DNA of 64,000 nt. Origin: Nitrospinae bacterium bin107 (GTDB taxonomy: Bacteria; UBA8248). The translations under genes and the position numbers were made by a program. Under the pieces are notes generated by a model that was given only the letters and a program-made list of their open reading frames with translations, was not told the DNA's origin and made no database searches. The stretch is taken from contig MPNJ01000010.1 of the NCBI GenBank assembly GCA_002238965.1, positions 1 to 64,000 on the forward strand. Reading direction: 5' to 3'. Shown in pieces: positions 27,319-36,199 of this stretch (the first letter of the stretch is position 1; the number at the start of each line of letters is the position of its first letter).

Positions 27319-28071
27319 ATGAATAAAGCTATCTCCCAGCGTTCCATTCTCCACATTTACGCACATCCGGATGATGAATCCTTCGGAAACCCGGCCACAA
27401 TCACGCTTTACGCAAACCAGGGCGTACGAATGGGCCTGCTTACCTTCACACGTGGAGAAGCAGGCCTCACGAACGGTGTATGCAAGCCTGATGAATTGGG
27501 CGATGTCCGGGAAGCGGAACTGAAAGACGCCTGCCATGTGCTAGGTATCAAAGACATGACACTCTGGAACTACCCGGATGGCGGATTGAAATTTATCGAG
27601 GAACAAGAAATTCTTCCCCGCATCGAAGAATTCATTCGAAATTTCACTCCCGACGTGGTCGTGACATATGGGGAAGACGGCGTTACCGGACACCCAGACC
27701 ATATCGCCCTGGGAGGCTGGGTCACAAAGGCTTTCCATCGGCTTGTGAGGACAAATCCAAATGCTGCGTCCAAACGCCTTTACCACCGGATATCGCCAGT
27801 GAAAAGGCGCAATATATACAATCGCTCCGACCTCATATATCGGGACGACTACACAACCATAGTCGATGGTAGGAGATATCCACATGCGAGGTTAAATGCG
27901 CACGCATGCCACCGTTCCCAAAAACAAGCCACCGATTACACACAATCTAAAGTGTTCGAGGCAGGGTTGGTAGATTATTATGTCAGGAAGTTTCCCGTTT
28001 GGCGCGAAGGTCCACTTGAAGCCGATCTGTTCGGGGATTCACACCATGTCGATGAAGCCAATTTGCCCTGA
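27319..28071 (+). CDS. PIG-L/LmbE family deacetylase
   Basis: This is a 250-residue protein of the zinc-dependent N-acetylglucosaminyl deacetylase (LmbE/PIG-L) fold. Metal-site motif AHPDDESFG is near residue 13, FTRGEAGLTN follows, and the second metal His is in GVTGHPDHIALG. Relatives act in mycothiol, bacillithiol and glycolipid pathways; substrate is unknown here. The ATG at 27319 starts close to the first strand; ATG 27274 would add 15 residues. It converges on tupC with a 1-bp gap. Confidence 0.85.
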   Translation: MNKAISQRSILHIYAHPDDESFGNPATITLYANQGVRMGLLTFTRGEAGLTNGVCKPDELGDVREAELKDACHVLGIKDMTLWNYPDGGLKFIEEQEILPRIEEFIRNFTPDVVVTYGEDGVTGHPDHIALGGWVTKAFHRLVRTNPNAASKRLYHRISPVKRRNIYNRSDLIYRDDYTTIVDGRRYPHARLNAHACHRSQKQATDYTQSKVFEAGLVDYYVRKFPVWREGPLEADLFGDSHHVDEANLP

Positions 28072-28072
28072 A

Positions 28073-28717
28073 TTACACAACTTTGCCATATGCAAGCCGC
28101 ACATTCTTCAATGAAAGAGAACTTGCCCATTCCGGTATGTGAGTGCTCACGACCAAAGTAATTCCAGAGGCGGCTAACTCTTTGATGATTTCGACAATCA
28201 GTTTGCTGTTTTCCTCGTCCAAATGAGAGATGGGCTCATCCAGGAGAAGGGTTTCCGCTCCCGCCGCTAATGCCCTCGCGAGGGCAACGCGCTTTTTCTC
28301 CCCTCCAGAGAGTTTTGCAGCGTCTCGGTCAATCAAACCTTCGCATCGCGTATTGAGAATGGCCTCTTCAGCTAATTCATTCGCTTGCGATTTGCTCATC
28401 CCACGCGCACGGGGCCCATAAGAAACATTCAGCAAAACGTTTCCCCGGAAAAGATACGGTTCCTGGGCAAGGAGCGTGACCCTTCTCCTGTGTTCGAGTC
28501 CTGCTTTGCCGAAAATGATGGGTTCACTCTTATATTTGATGACACCATCCTCAGGCGTAAGCAAACCCGCCATCACGCGCAAGAGCGTTGTTTTACCGGA
28601 ACCATTCGCTCCAGTGAGCAGTACCACCTCTCCAGACGAGACCGTCACCTTCTCGATATCCAGAACCAATTCGGTCTCAAACCGAAATTTCACGTTTCCC
28701 AGAAAAAACACTTCCAT
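28073..28717 (-). CDS. tupC: Tungstate ABC transporter ATPase
   Basis: This 214-residue ABC ATPase has Walker A GANGSGKTTLLR, the Q-loop LLAQEPYLF, signature LSGGEKKR and Walker B TLLLDEPISHLDE. It belongs with the permease gene 1 bp upstream and the tungstate-type binding protein before that. The assignment to tungstate rests on the TupA-like protein, since the ATPase alone is not diagnostic. It powers import of the oxyanion across the inner membrane. Confidence 0.82.
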   Translation of the reverse strand: MEVFFLGNVKFRFETELVLDIEKVTVSSGEVVLLTGANGSGKTTLLRVMAGLLTPEDGVIKYKSEPIIFGKAGLEHRRRVTLLAQEPYLFRGNVLLNVSYGPRARGMSKSQANELAEEAILNTRCEGLIDRDAAKLSGGEKKRVALARALAAGAETLLLDEPISHLDEENSKLIVEIIKELAASGITLVVSTHIPEWASSLSLKNVRLAYGKVV

Positions 28718-28718
28718 A

Positions 28719-29405
28719 TCAGGACCTTTGAATATAGCGAGAAAGAAGATTCGTCACGAAAATGATCGCCAAAAGCACAACGCCCAGCGCGATCCCGAAA
28801 CCGAATTCACCTTTCATGCTTTCAAGCGCAATGGCTGTGGTCAGGGTTCGTGTATATCCTTCTATATTCCCTCCGAGCATCATGGCGATTCCCACTTCCG
28901 AGGATACACGGCCAAATGCCGCCAGCACCGCCGCTATCATCCCGAAGCGTGCTTCGCGCAGCACCGTCCATGCCACAAGCCCGTTCGACGCGCCCAATGT
29001 AAGGGCTGTTTCCCGTACCCTTCCGTCCACGGATGCGACAGACGTCATAGAGAAAACTGCCACGAGTGGAACCGCCAGGACAACCAATCCAACAACTATG
29101 GCCGAGGGAGTGAACAACAAGTCGGCGAATCCCAAAGGACCTCGCCTGGAGAGGAAACCATACGCGAGCAGCCCGATAACGACGGTCGGCAAGCCCAGTG
29201 ATGTCTGGAGGAGTGTGATAGCAAACCCGCGTCCTCTAAAGCGGCCCATCGCCAGCAAAAACCCAACCGGCAAGCCGATAAGAGACGCTAGTATCGTAGC
29301 CCAAATACCTACCTTGATGGTCACCCAGGCGGCGAGCATGACATGCGGGTCCGCCCGAAGCACACGCATCAACCCATCGGCAAACCCATCAAGCAAGAAC
29401 TCCAA
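28719..29405 (-). CDS. tupB: Tungstate ABC transporter permease
   Basis: This is a 228-residue membrane protein with five to six hydrophobic segments. The typical permease segment is near residue 150 (RETALTLGASNGLVAWTVLREA, the EAA-like loop contacting the ATPase). It resembles TupB/WtpB permeases, including FGRVSSEVGIAMMLGGNI near the end. The start is TTG with GGAGGAG upstream. It sits between tupA (21-bp gap) and tupC (1-bp gap). Confidence 0.83.
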   Translation of the reverse strand: MEFLLDGFADGLMRVLRADPHVMLAAWVTIKVGIWATILASLIGLPVGFLLAMGRFRGRGFAITLLQTSLGLPTVVIGLLAYGFLSRRGPLGFADLLFTPSAIVVGLVVLAVPLVAVFSMTSVASVDGRVRETALTLGASNGLVAWTVLREARFGMIAAVLAAFGRVSSEVGIAMMLGGNIEGYTRTLTTAIALESMKGEFGFGIALGVVLLAIIFVTNLLSRYIQRS

Positions 29406-29426
29406 GACGCTACTCCTCCAAGCCCA

Positions 29427-30254
29427 TCAACGGGGGGTTTTCGCGTTTGGATAAAAGAGTTGCTTTCCCATGAGCCGAAAATCACGGATGATGTCTTGCC
29501 CCTCGCCGGATGTAAGAAAATCGATGTATTTCACCGCCAAATCGATTTTCACGTGCGGATGGCGCTTTGGGTTCACGGCAATCACGCTATAGGGGTTGTG
29601 CAGACGCTCTCCTCTCGGACCTTGAATCTTGAGAGAAACTTTTCTGTTCGCAACGAGAGCGATATACGTGCCTCTGTCCGTAAGCGTGTATCCGCTTTTC
29701 TCATCCGCCGCCATCAGCGTTCTGCCCATTCCTTGGCCCAAAGCGCGATACCAGGAACCAAACACGCCGACGCCGGCATCTCTCCAAAGTTCCATTTCCT
29801 TCTTGTGTGTTCCGGAATCATCGCCCCTGCTGAACCAAAGGCTTTTCGAATTCTTTATCTGGAGCAGAGCTTCGGATACATCGAATGTCTTGAATACTCC
29901 GGCAGGGTCCGACGGCGGGCCCACGATCACAAAATCGTTATACATGACCGCTCTTCTGCGAGCACCGTAGCCGCTGGCCATGAACAAATCTTCCGCCTTT
30001 TTCGCATGGACGAGCACAACATCCACATCGCCATTTTGCCCCAAGCGCAATGCTTTCCCCGTGCCTACGGATATGGTGTGTACGGAAACAAGATATTTCT
30101 TCTCGAATACCGGATGTAATTGCTTGAGCAAACCGGAATTCTCTGTACTCGTCGTAGTCGCAAGTTTCAGGCGATCCAGCGCAGAAGCATGGATCCAAAA
30201 TCCCAAAACCAACAATAAAGCCAGGAACAAGCGCGAGAGAAAACACCGCGTCAT
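29427..30254 (-). CDS. tupA: Tungstate-binding protein TupA
   Basis: This 275-residue periplasmic binding protein begins with a signal peptide (about residues 1-26, LSRLFLALLLVLGFWIHASA). The mature start LKLATTTSTENSGLL has the TTTS motif that lines the oxyanion pocket in TupA. The RGDDSGTHKKEMELW segment is also typical of TupA. TupA binds tungstate with far higher affinity than molybdate, supplying tungsten enzymes or, in some bacteria, molybdenum-type enzymes. The ATG at 30254 was chosen because it starts the signal peptide. Confidence 0.87.
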   Translation of the reverse strand: MTRCFLSRLFLALLLVLGFWIHASALDRLKLATTTSTENSGLLKQLHPVFEKKYLVSVHTISVGTGKALRLGQNGDVDVVLVHAKKAEDLFMASGYGARRRAVMYNDFVIVGPPSDPAGVFKTFDVSEALLQIKNSKSLWFSRGDDSGTHKKEMELWRDAGVGVFGSWYRALGQGMGRTLMAADEKSGYTLTDRGTYIALVANRKVSLKIQGPRGERLHNPYSVIAVNPKRHPHVKIDLAVKYIDFLTSGEGQDIIRDFRLMGKQLFYPNAKTPR

Positions 30255-30264
30255 CGGGATGCCT

Positions 30265-30588
30265 TTATACTCTTGGTTGTTCTGAAGGTTTGAACGGAGG
30301 CGCGCCATCCAGAATTTTGAGGTTAATTTCGCGAGAGAACACCCCGAGGAGCATCTTCATCTGGATTTCCGCGTCAATGGTTGAAGTCAGCCGTGCAAGA
30401 GACATAGGTTCGCCATATTCGTTTTTCTCGGCGCAAGCATGAAAAGTTTGGTAGTACCCTAAATCGTCATAACCTTCCAATATCGCTTGCAAGTAATTTT
30501 GCCGTGACGTTGGCACTTGCAACCACCAGATGAGGGAACCATCGAATGATTCTGGGTTGAGTCTCTTTTCGATGCGAAGGGAGGTCAT
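30265..30588 (-). CDS. Small protein, possibly DUF4911-like
   Basis: This is a 107-residue hypothetical protein. The segment NYLQAILEGYDDLGYYQTF resembles DUF4911-type proteins (a helix with an EGYDGL core), but I hold this weakly. It has no membrane segment. It lies 10 bp upstream of tupA and 8 bp after the receiver-like gene, so it is part of the same run. A coupling to metal or redox sensing is speculation. Confidence 0.55.
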   Translation of the reverse strand: MTSLRIEKRLNPESFDGSLIWWLQVPTSRQNYLQAILEGYDDLGYYQTFHACAEKNEYGEPMSLARLTSTIDAEIQMKMLLGVFSREINLKILDGAPPFKPSEQPRV

Positions 30589-30596
30589 GCGGTCAG

Positions 30597-30989
30597 TTAA
30601 ATTCGACTTGCTGCCTGTCGAATGAACTCTGGCATTTCTTTCACAAACAAGGACCGGGGCACTACCTTGTCAAAGCCCGCTTGAACCGCCGACTTGAGCA
30701 ACTCCGGCTCGGTATGCTTTCCCCAGGCGATGGTCAACGCTTCTTTGTTTTTTTGACTGGCTTTTAGCTTTTTGACGAGTTCACCTGCAGTTTCACCACC
30801 TAGTTTGTGGTGATGCAAATCGGACATGAATAATGAGGCGCGAAATTTCTCGAGAGCCTCGTCAAATTTCTCCTCTGAATTGATGAACTCCAATGAGACT
30901 CCCTGGGATATTCCAACTTCCCGAATACCGGCGGAGAACATCAAATCAGAGCAAACGACAAAAATTCTTTTCGTATCTTCTGTCATCAT
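30597..30989 (-). CDS. CheY-like receiver domain protein
   Basis: This is a 130-residue stand-alone receiver-like fold: the opening IFVVCSDLMFSAG, a strand ending ASLFMSDLHHH at the position of the phospho-acceptor Asp, then ALTIAWGKH and a C-terminal VVPRSLFVKEMPEFI. The acidic pair after the first strand is reduced (CSD instead of DD), so it may not be a standard phosphorylated receiver. Two in-frame ATGs occur at 30989 and 30986. Its start overlaps the cupin stop by 4 bp. Confidence 0.65.
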   Translation of the reverse strand: MMTEDTKRIFVVCSDLMFSAGIREVGISQGVSLEFINSEEKFDEALEKFRASLFMSDLHHHKLGGETAGELVKKLKASQKNKEALTIAWGKHTEPELLKSAVQAGFDKVVPRSLFVKEMPEFIRQAASRI

Positions 30990-31381
30990 GAAACGTCTTT
31001 CTTCTGATGTAAGAATTCGTTTTTCGGCTCACCCAAATAGCCTGGCAAGTAGTCGATGCGTCCCGAGGACAATACTTCAATGTATTTCGCACCCTCAGGC
31101 CCCACGCCCGTTGCGCTATGGAACACACCGCCCGGGATGGAGGCGAAACCACCGGACTCGAGCCATTCCTCGACACCATCGATGTGCATTTTCAGTTTAC
31201 CCTCAAGCACGATTATAAACTGATCTTCGGGGTGGCGATGAATCGTGCTCTCATCGAACAGCGTGTCGGGAGCTATCTCGCCGCGCTGCATCGTCAACCC
31301 ATCCAACACGGCTGCACGGCGCATGGTTCCCTTACGAAGATTCTGTGTTTGCGGAACGTCTTCCCAGCGATGAAAACCCAA
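30986..31381 (-). CDS. Cupin domain protein
   Basis: This is a 131-residue single-domain cupin. Motif 1 is IHRHPEDQFIIVLEGKLKMH with two His and Glu, and motif 2 is GGFASIPGGVFHSA. It likely binds a divalent metal. Substrate is unknown. The start is TTG with AAGG upstream. It is translationally coupled to the receiver-like gene and stands first after the MmgE/PrpD gene (68-bp gap) in the run that ends with tupABC. Confidence 0.8.
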   Translation of the reverse strand: MGFHRWEDVPQTQNLRKGTMRRAAVLDGLTMQRGEIAPDTLFDESTIHRHPEDQFIIVLEGKLKMHIDGVEEWLESGGFASIPGGVFHSATGVGPEGAKYIEVLSSGRIDYLPGYLGEPKNEFLHQKKDVS

Positions 31382-31449
31382 TTTCTTGTCCCTTGCATTT
31401 CGTCAGTCTGGCCCTTGGGCGAACGATACACATCTGGTGAGGGAAAAAT

Positions 31450-32856
31450 TTAGACTTCCACTTTCTCGCCCAAAAGATCGATAAGACCATGGATATTTTC
31501 GAGCGTATCGATTTTATAGAGCATCGCTTCAATCAAGGCGATCTGATCGCCCTCGTACACTAAACTAGTGCATTCCGTGAATTTCTCGTAAAGTTCCTCA
31601 CGATCCATGGGGCGCTGAGGAGTGCCACGAGAGATTTCCGACATTTTCTCGTACACTGTCCCGTCTTCAAGTTCTATCGCCACCTTGCCGCGAATCAGCG
31701 CGTAGCCCTGGGCTTCGATTTCATCGTCCATAAAGGGATTTATCTTTTTCATCATCTCTACGACATCGGGGCGACTTACGACTTCGTCTTTATATTGAGC
31801 GATGCCGGCCGCGCGCTCGAGTAGCAAGATGCCGAAGCCGAACTGTAAAGAGAATTTCGCTTCCAGCTCGTTCTGTGGTTCCTTGTAGCGTAGAGGCTCG
31901 AGTACGCGCGAGGTGGTGCCGAAACGCAACTCTTTCACCTGGTCGGGTTTGATGTCGTTTTCCAAAATCAGATCCCTGGCGGCATCCATGGCGGGGTGCG
32001 CTAGGGAACCGCAAGGGTAGGGTTTAATCGACACGCCCGGATCCACAGCCGACCAGGCGTTGCCGAGTTTCCCGACAATATAATCTCTATCGCAGCCGCC
32101 ACCCATGATCTGGAAGAATCCCCATTGTCCGTCAAAAACCGTGGGGTCCGAAGTGTATCCACCCGACGCCAATCTCGCCGCCACGACGCCGTTTTCCGCC
32201 GCGCGACCGCAGTGATAAGGCTTCGTCATCGTTCCAAAATTCGCACGAAGACCGGCGCTTTCCGAGCAAACGATTCCGTAGCACATGCGCAATTCATGCT
32301 CATCCAATCCCATCAATTTCGCCGCTGCAGTCGCCGCTCCGATGGCGCCGATCGTTCCCGTGGAGTGAAATCCTTTTACGTAATGATCCGGCCGAATCGC
32401 CTCCGCCACCTTGCATTCCACTTCGAATCCCAGCGCGAATGCGGTGAGCAATTCCTGCCCCGTTGCGCCCAGCGCCTCGGCAATGGCCAGAGCAGCGGGC
32501 ATCACAGGACACGTGGGGTGAGTCAACAAGCCATACACGCGATCCGGATAGCTGCTCAACTGCGTATCGTCATAATCCATTGCGTGGCCCGCGATGCCAT
32601 TGGCCAAAGCGGCGAGATGCGCAGGCACCATCATGCTTGTCCCGATTACCCGAGCCTCAGGCTCTCCTCCGATTTCCTTAAGGTAGTTTTGGATGATATG
32701 GCCACTTTCTTCCGTGGAACCCGCAACCATCAGACCGATTCCATCCACGAAACAGCGACGCATGATTATTCGTACATCTTCAGGAATGTTATCGTATTCG
32801 GTCTCCAAGACAAATTTGACGATGGCATCTGTGATGAGCGAATCTGAGTCGTTCAT
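31450..32856 (-). CDS. MmgE/PrpD family protein
   Basis: This 468-residue protein belongs to the MmgE/PrpD family (2-methylcitrate dehydratase and cis-aconitate-decarboxylase-like enzymes). Conserved stretches include CFVDGIGLMVAGS, ALANGIAGHAMDYDDTQL, FHSTGTIGAIGAATAAAKL and VSIKPYPCGSLAHPAMDAA. The AHAMDYDD and KPYPxC-type motifs are characteristic. Many environmental paralogues have unknown substrates; no prpB/prpC is nearby, so I do not assign methylcitrate. It is the first gene of the minus-strand run toward tupABC. Confidence 0.88.
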   Translation of the reverse strand: MNDSDSLITDAIVKFVLETEYDNIPEDVRIIMRRCFVDGIGLMVAGSTEESGHIIQNYLKEIGGEPEARVIGTSMMVPAHLAALANGIAGHAMDYDDTQLSSYPDRVYGLLTHPTCPVMPAALAIAEALGATGQELLTAFALGFEVECKVAEAIRPDHYVKGFHSTGTIGAIGAATAAAKLMGLDEHELRMCYGIVCSESAGLRANFGTMTKPYHCGRAAENGVVAARLASGGYTSDPTVFDGQWGFFQIMGGGCDRDYIVGKLGNAWSAVDPGVSIKPYPCGSLAHPAMDAARDLILENDIKPDQVKELRFGTTSRVLEPLRYKEPQNELEAKFSLQFGFGILLLERAAGIAQYKDEVVSRPDVVEMMKKINPFMDDEIEAQGYALIRGKVAIELEDGTVYEKMSEISRGTPQRPMDREELYEKFTECTSLVYEGDQIALIEAMLYKIDTLENIHGLIDLLGEKVEV

Positions 32857-32889
32857 AACCTCACCTTTCTGAAAAAGCCTTGTAATTGA

Positions 32890-33084
32890 TCAGTTTTTTT
32901 TCCGTTCCGCACCTTCGGGCGCAGGATTCTGTGGAACCGTTATCAATTTCATTCTGGGTTTAGGACAAAAATATCCAGTTAATCTCGGGAAAATCAACGT
33001 TTTCGTACAAATCCCTTTCAGCGCGAAAATGAAAAGCCCTGACAAAAGTAATGTGCCCAACAACCAAATCACACCACGGGACAT
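32890..33084 (-). CDS. Small single-span membrane protein
   Basis: This 64-residue open frame has one strong hydrophobic span at the N-terminus (VIWLLGTLLLSGLFIFALKG) and a short basic tail. GGAG precedes the ATG at 8 bp, which supports translation. It lies 33 bp upstream of the MmgE/PrpD gene. No family is recognised, and it may be a chance frame. Confidence 0.35.
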   Translation of the reverse strand: MSRGVIWLLGTLLLSGLFIFALKGICTKTLIFPRLTGYFCPKPRMKLITVPQNPAPEGAERKKN

Positions 33085-33540
33085 GATGGATTCTCCAATA
33101 CCCCCAGCTTCTAAAGGAAAACGAATTCAGATGAAGGATGCGCGACGAATATCGGTTAAAAAAAACGAGTCGTCTCGCCCGGCGACCCGCGATTCGAATC
33201 ACTGTAGAGGGAGTTGGTACTCTTCCCCTGCGTCTTCAATAACCCATGGGAAAAAATCACAAGAACGAAACGTAACAAAAACCATACAGCTCGGCAAGAT
33301 AAAACCACTTTTTTCTCTATTTCCATTTTACATATCTTCCCAAGACTGGAATAATAAGAGCAGAAAGGGGTAGGAGAGTCCATGTCCCGTATCATGTTTT
33401 ATTTGTCAGGTGTGAAACTGAGCGTTTAATCGGACTCATTATTTTTTGCTTTAGCTTGTGATTTTATGCGCAAGCAAAATAAGCAACTTTACTGAAAGAT
33501 AAAGCGTATCTTTACGACATCCAAACAAGTGGAGCTTGAA
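33085..33540. other. Spacer upstream of nadA
   Basis: About 455 bp without a supported gene. The sequence becomes A+T-rich just before nadA, where its promoter should lie. I considered a tRNA-like element around 33190 because of ATTCGAATC, but no arms or acceptor stem fit. Confidence 0.4.
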
Positions 33541-34653
33541 ATGATTTTAGATGTTGAGGCAGGTGACATCCTTCCAGCAAAAGATGCCATCGCTTTGATG
33601 GACCAAGCTGACCTCGGACCTTCCATCGATGTTCCTGATATTCCCGAATACGCTCATCCCGAGAACATCACGGCAGAGGAAAGAGAATTCCTGCAAGGTG
33701 AGGTCCGGCGTCTCAAGAAAGAAAGAAACGCTCTTATCCTGGCGCATAATTATGTGCCCCAAGATATTCAGGACGTCTCCGATATTATCGGGGATTCATT
33801 ATTCTTGGCCCAGCAAGGCGCCGCCTCAGATGCGGATTATCTCGTTGAGCCATCCGTCTTGTTCATGAATCAGATTTTGGCTGCTCTCAAAAAACCCCAT
33901 CAAACCGTTCTGGCCCCCAGCCTCAAGGCGCTCTGCTCTTTGGCCGCTCATGCCGATGTCGAAAAAATTCGAGATTGGAAGAAAGAGCATCCAGACGGAA
34001 TCGTCATCAGTTACGTAAACACTTATCTGGAAGTAAAAGCCGAGAGCGATTACTGTTGCGCGTCGGCCAACGCGGGCAAAGTCACCCTCCATATTCTCGA
34101 AAACTCAAAGCCTGAGCAGCCGATACTGTTTTTGCCCGACGTATTCCTGGGCTTCTACGCAGCCAAGCTTCTGGAGAACAAAGGTCATTCTTTGGACCGC
34201 CTCCATCTCATGATGGGCGCGTGTCACGTGCATGAAAGGATTCGCCCCCATCACGTCATGGAGCAGCAACAACTACACCCCGAAGCCATCACCGTGGTTC
34301 ACCCCGAGTGCGGATGCACCAGCGCCTGCATGCGTCAAGTGAACGACGGCATCGTGCCTGAAGACATGCTTCAATTCCGATCGACTCAGGGCATGATCAA
34401 GTTGGTAGAGGAAATCCCGCACTCGGAAGTCATCGTGGCGACCGAGGTCGGAAACCTCCACCCAATGTCCAAAGCGGTTCCAGACAAAACCTTGATTCCC
34501 GCGAGTCGTGAAGCGCTATGCGCCTACATGAAACAAAACACGTTGCAAAACCTATATGAATGCTTACGGGATCTGAAACATGAAATTACCGTGGATCCGG
34601 AACTGGCTCGGCGCGCGCGAATGCCCATCGAACGTATGCTCGAAATCGTATAA
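33541..34653 (+). CDS. nadA: Quinolinate synthase A
   Basis: This 370-residue 4Fe-4S enzyme condenses iminoaspartate and DHAP to quinolinate. The three cluster cysteines are in SLKALCSLA, HPECGC and REALCAYM. The conserved ILAHNYVPQDIQDVSDIIGDS block and the DVFLGFYAAK segment are present. The ATG at 33541 was preferred to GTG 33529 because GGAG then lies 6 bp upstream. nadC follows after 18 bp. No nadB is nearby, so iminoaspartate must come from a gene elsewhere or from aspartate dehydrogenase. Confidence 0.93.
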   Translation: MILDVEAGDILPAKDAIALMDQADLGPSIDVPDIPEYAHPENITAEEREFLQGEVRRLKKERNALILAHNYVPQDIQDVSDIIGDSLFLAQQGAASDADYLVEPSVLFMNQILAALKKPHQTVLAPSLKALCSLAAHADVEKIRDWKKEHPDGIVISYVNTYLEVKAESDYCCASANAGKVTLHILENSKPEQPILFLPDVFLGFYAAKLLENKGHSLDRLHLMMGACHVHERIRPHHVMEQQQLHPEAITVVHPECGCTSACMRQVNDGIVPEDMLQFRSTQGMIKLVEEIPHSEVIVATEVGNLHPMSKAVPDKTLIPASREALCAYMKQNTLQNLYECLRDLKHEITVDPELARRARMPIERMLEIV

Positions 34654-34671
34654 CACCAATTTCCACTAGAT

Positions 34672-35556
34672 ATGGACATCCGCTCTAGAATCCGCGAATG
34701 GCTCCTGGAGGATTTTGGGAGCGCTCCCCTTCATTACGACGCTGAGAAAGAACCTTTGTGCGTGGCAGAATTGCGCTCGAAAAGCGATGCCATTCTCGCG
34801 GGTTCCCCGTTTATCCTTCTTGTCTTAGAAGAAACCCAAAACATACTAGCCCTCGGAAAAAGCAGCCCGCCTGAAGTCATATGGAGCAAATGCGAAGGTG
34901 CCAGTATTTCCAGGGGTGAACTTTTAGCGCGCGTATCCGGCCATACCCAGACAATTTTGAAGGCGGAACGCACAGCACTCAATCTACTATCGCATATCTC
35001 AGAGATCGCCACGCACACGGCCAATACATTGGCTCGTTTCGGGGACTTCCCAGAAACTCTCAAAGGCATCATTGATACAAGAAAGAATCGGCCAGGCTTG
35101 CGTTATTTTGAAAAATACGCAGTTCGAGCGGGTGGCGGGCGGAATCACCGCCTTGGTTTTTTCGACGGGGAGATGATAAAGGACAACGACATCGTAGCCG
35201 CCGGCTCCATCCCCGCCGCCATCGACAGGCAATTCGGCAACCGATACATGACGGAAACTCAAATCGAAGTGCAGGATCTGGTTCAACTGGAAGAAGTGCT
35301 CGAAGACGGTCGAGTGCACATGATTCTGCTCGACAACATGGATATAGAAACACTCCGAAAAGCCGTTGCGCGTACCCGGAAAGTCGGAATCACCTTAAAA
35401 ACACAAAAACCCTATGAGCTTGAGGCCTCCGGCATTGCTGATGCCAACATCAGGAGCACCGCAGAGACTGGAGTGGACTTCATCTCCACCAGTTCGCTCG
35501 TCCGCTCCGCCCCTCCACTTGACTTTCACATGAAGATCACAAAAGTGGATTTATGA
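34672..35556 (+). CDS. nadC: Nicotinate-nucleotide pyrophosphorylase
   Basis: This 294-residue enzyme (quinolinate phosphoribosyltransferase) makes nicotinate mononucleotide. The signature DTRKNRPGLRYFEKYAVRAG, then GGGRNHRLGFFDG and MILLDNMD, and the C-terminal GVDFISTSSLVRSAPPLDF are all present. RTALNLLSHISEIAT is the N-terminal helix with the conserved Arg. It is directly downstream of nadA in a two-gene de novo NAD unit. Confidence 0.93.
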   Translation: MDIRSRIREWLLEDFGSAPLHYDAEKEPLCVAELRSKSDAILAGSPFILLVLEETQNILALGKSSPPEVIWSKCEGASISRGELLARVSGHTQTILKAERTALNLLSHISEIATHTANTLARFGDFPETLKGIIDTRKNRPGLRYFEKYAVRAGGGRNHRLGFFDGEMIKDNDIVAAGSIPAAIDRQFGNRYMTETQIEVQDLVQLEEVLEDGRVHMILLDNMDIETLRKAVARTRKVGITLKTQKPYELEASGIADANIRSTAETGVDFISTSSLVRSAPPLDFHMKITKVDL

Positions 35557-35631
35557 TATCCTTGGGAAACCATTTTTTTGTTCCGTGCTAAATCACTGTT
35601 TCTCTGATTTTACTCACTTCCGAGGAATATT

Positions 35632-36153
35632 ATGTCTTTAGAAGTCGATTCTAAAAATGTGGACTACTACAAAGCTTCTGATGGGCGCATCATTGCCATC
35701 CACATCAAAGGTGATTTCAACGATTACGCCAAGTTTCCTCCTTATCTGGACACCGAGGAGGCGAAAGAACACATTCGCACCTCATACGCCGGCCAGGACA
35801 TCGAAGCGGAGCGAAACACCAAGGCACATATGACAGACGATGACGTGCCCCTGCAAATCATCGTCTTGAACAGACCCAAAGGCGCGATCACGAAAGCGCA
35901 TTATCACGTGGTGGAAGAGAGAACCACGAATACCACACGGCACCAGATTCTCTTGTGTCAACGCGGGAAGGTTCGAGTCGGCGTATTCACCAGGGAAGGA
36001 GAAAATCTGGGCGATGCGATTTTGCATCGCGATGATCTCATACTGATGTACGAGGGGCATGAAGTTGAATTCCTGGAAGATGATTCAAAACTCATCGAAA
36101 TCAAAGAAGGTCCTTTCCCGGAAACAGATGAGCGCGACAAAGTCGATTTGTAA
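35632..36153 (+). CDS. Hypothetical cupin-like protein
   Basis: This is a 173-residue soluble protein. A central barrel-like part has ITKAHYHVVEERTTNT, a cupin-style pair of His with a Glu, then LLCQRGKVRVGVF and LHRDDLILMYEGHEVEFL. This pattern is that of a cupin without a tight match to a named family. It is followed 46 bp downstream by a FAH-family gene with its own ribosome site. Function is unknown. Confidence 0.6.
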   Translation: MSLEVDSKNVDYYKASDGRIIAIHIKGDFNDYAKFPPYLDTEEAKEHIRTSYAGQDIEAERNTKAHMTDDDVPLQIIVLNRPKGAITKAHYHVVEERTTNTTRHQILLCQRGKVRVGVFTREGENLGDAILHRDDLILMYEGHEVEFLEDDSKLIEIKEGPFPETDERDKVDL

Positions 36154-36199
36154 TAAGAAGATATGGACACCTTCCAATTAGCCAACCCGGAGAGAAGCC

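Noticed and set aside
33150-33240. tRNA-like motif with ATTCGAATC on the minus strand
   Set aside because: No matching arms or acceptor stem could be drawn; the T-arm lacks the required T at the start of the loop.
33029-33373. Plus-strand frame of 114 codons
   Set aside because: No ribosome site or family; it overlaps the better-supported small membrane frame on the other strand.
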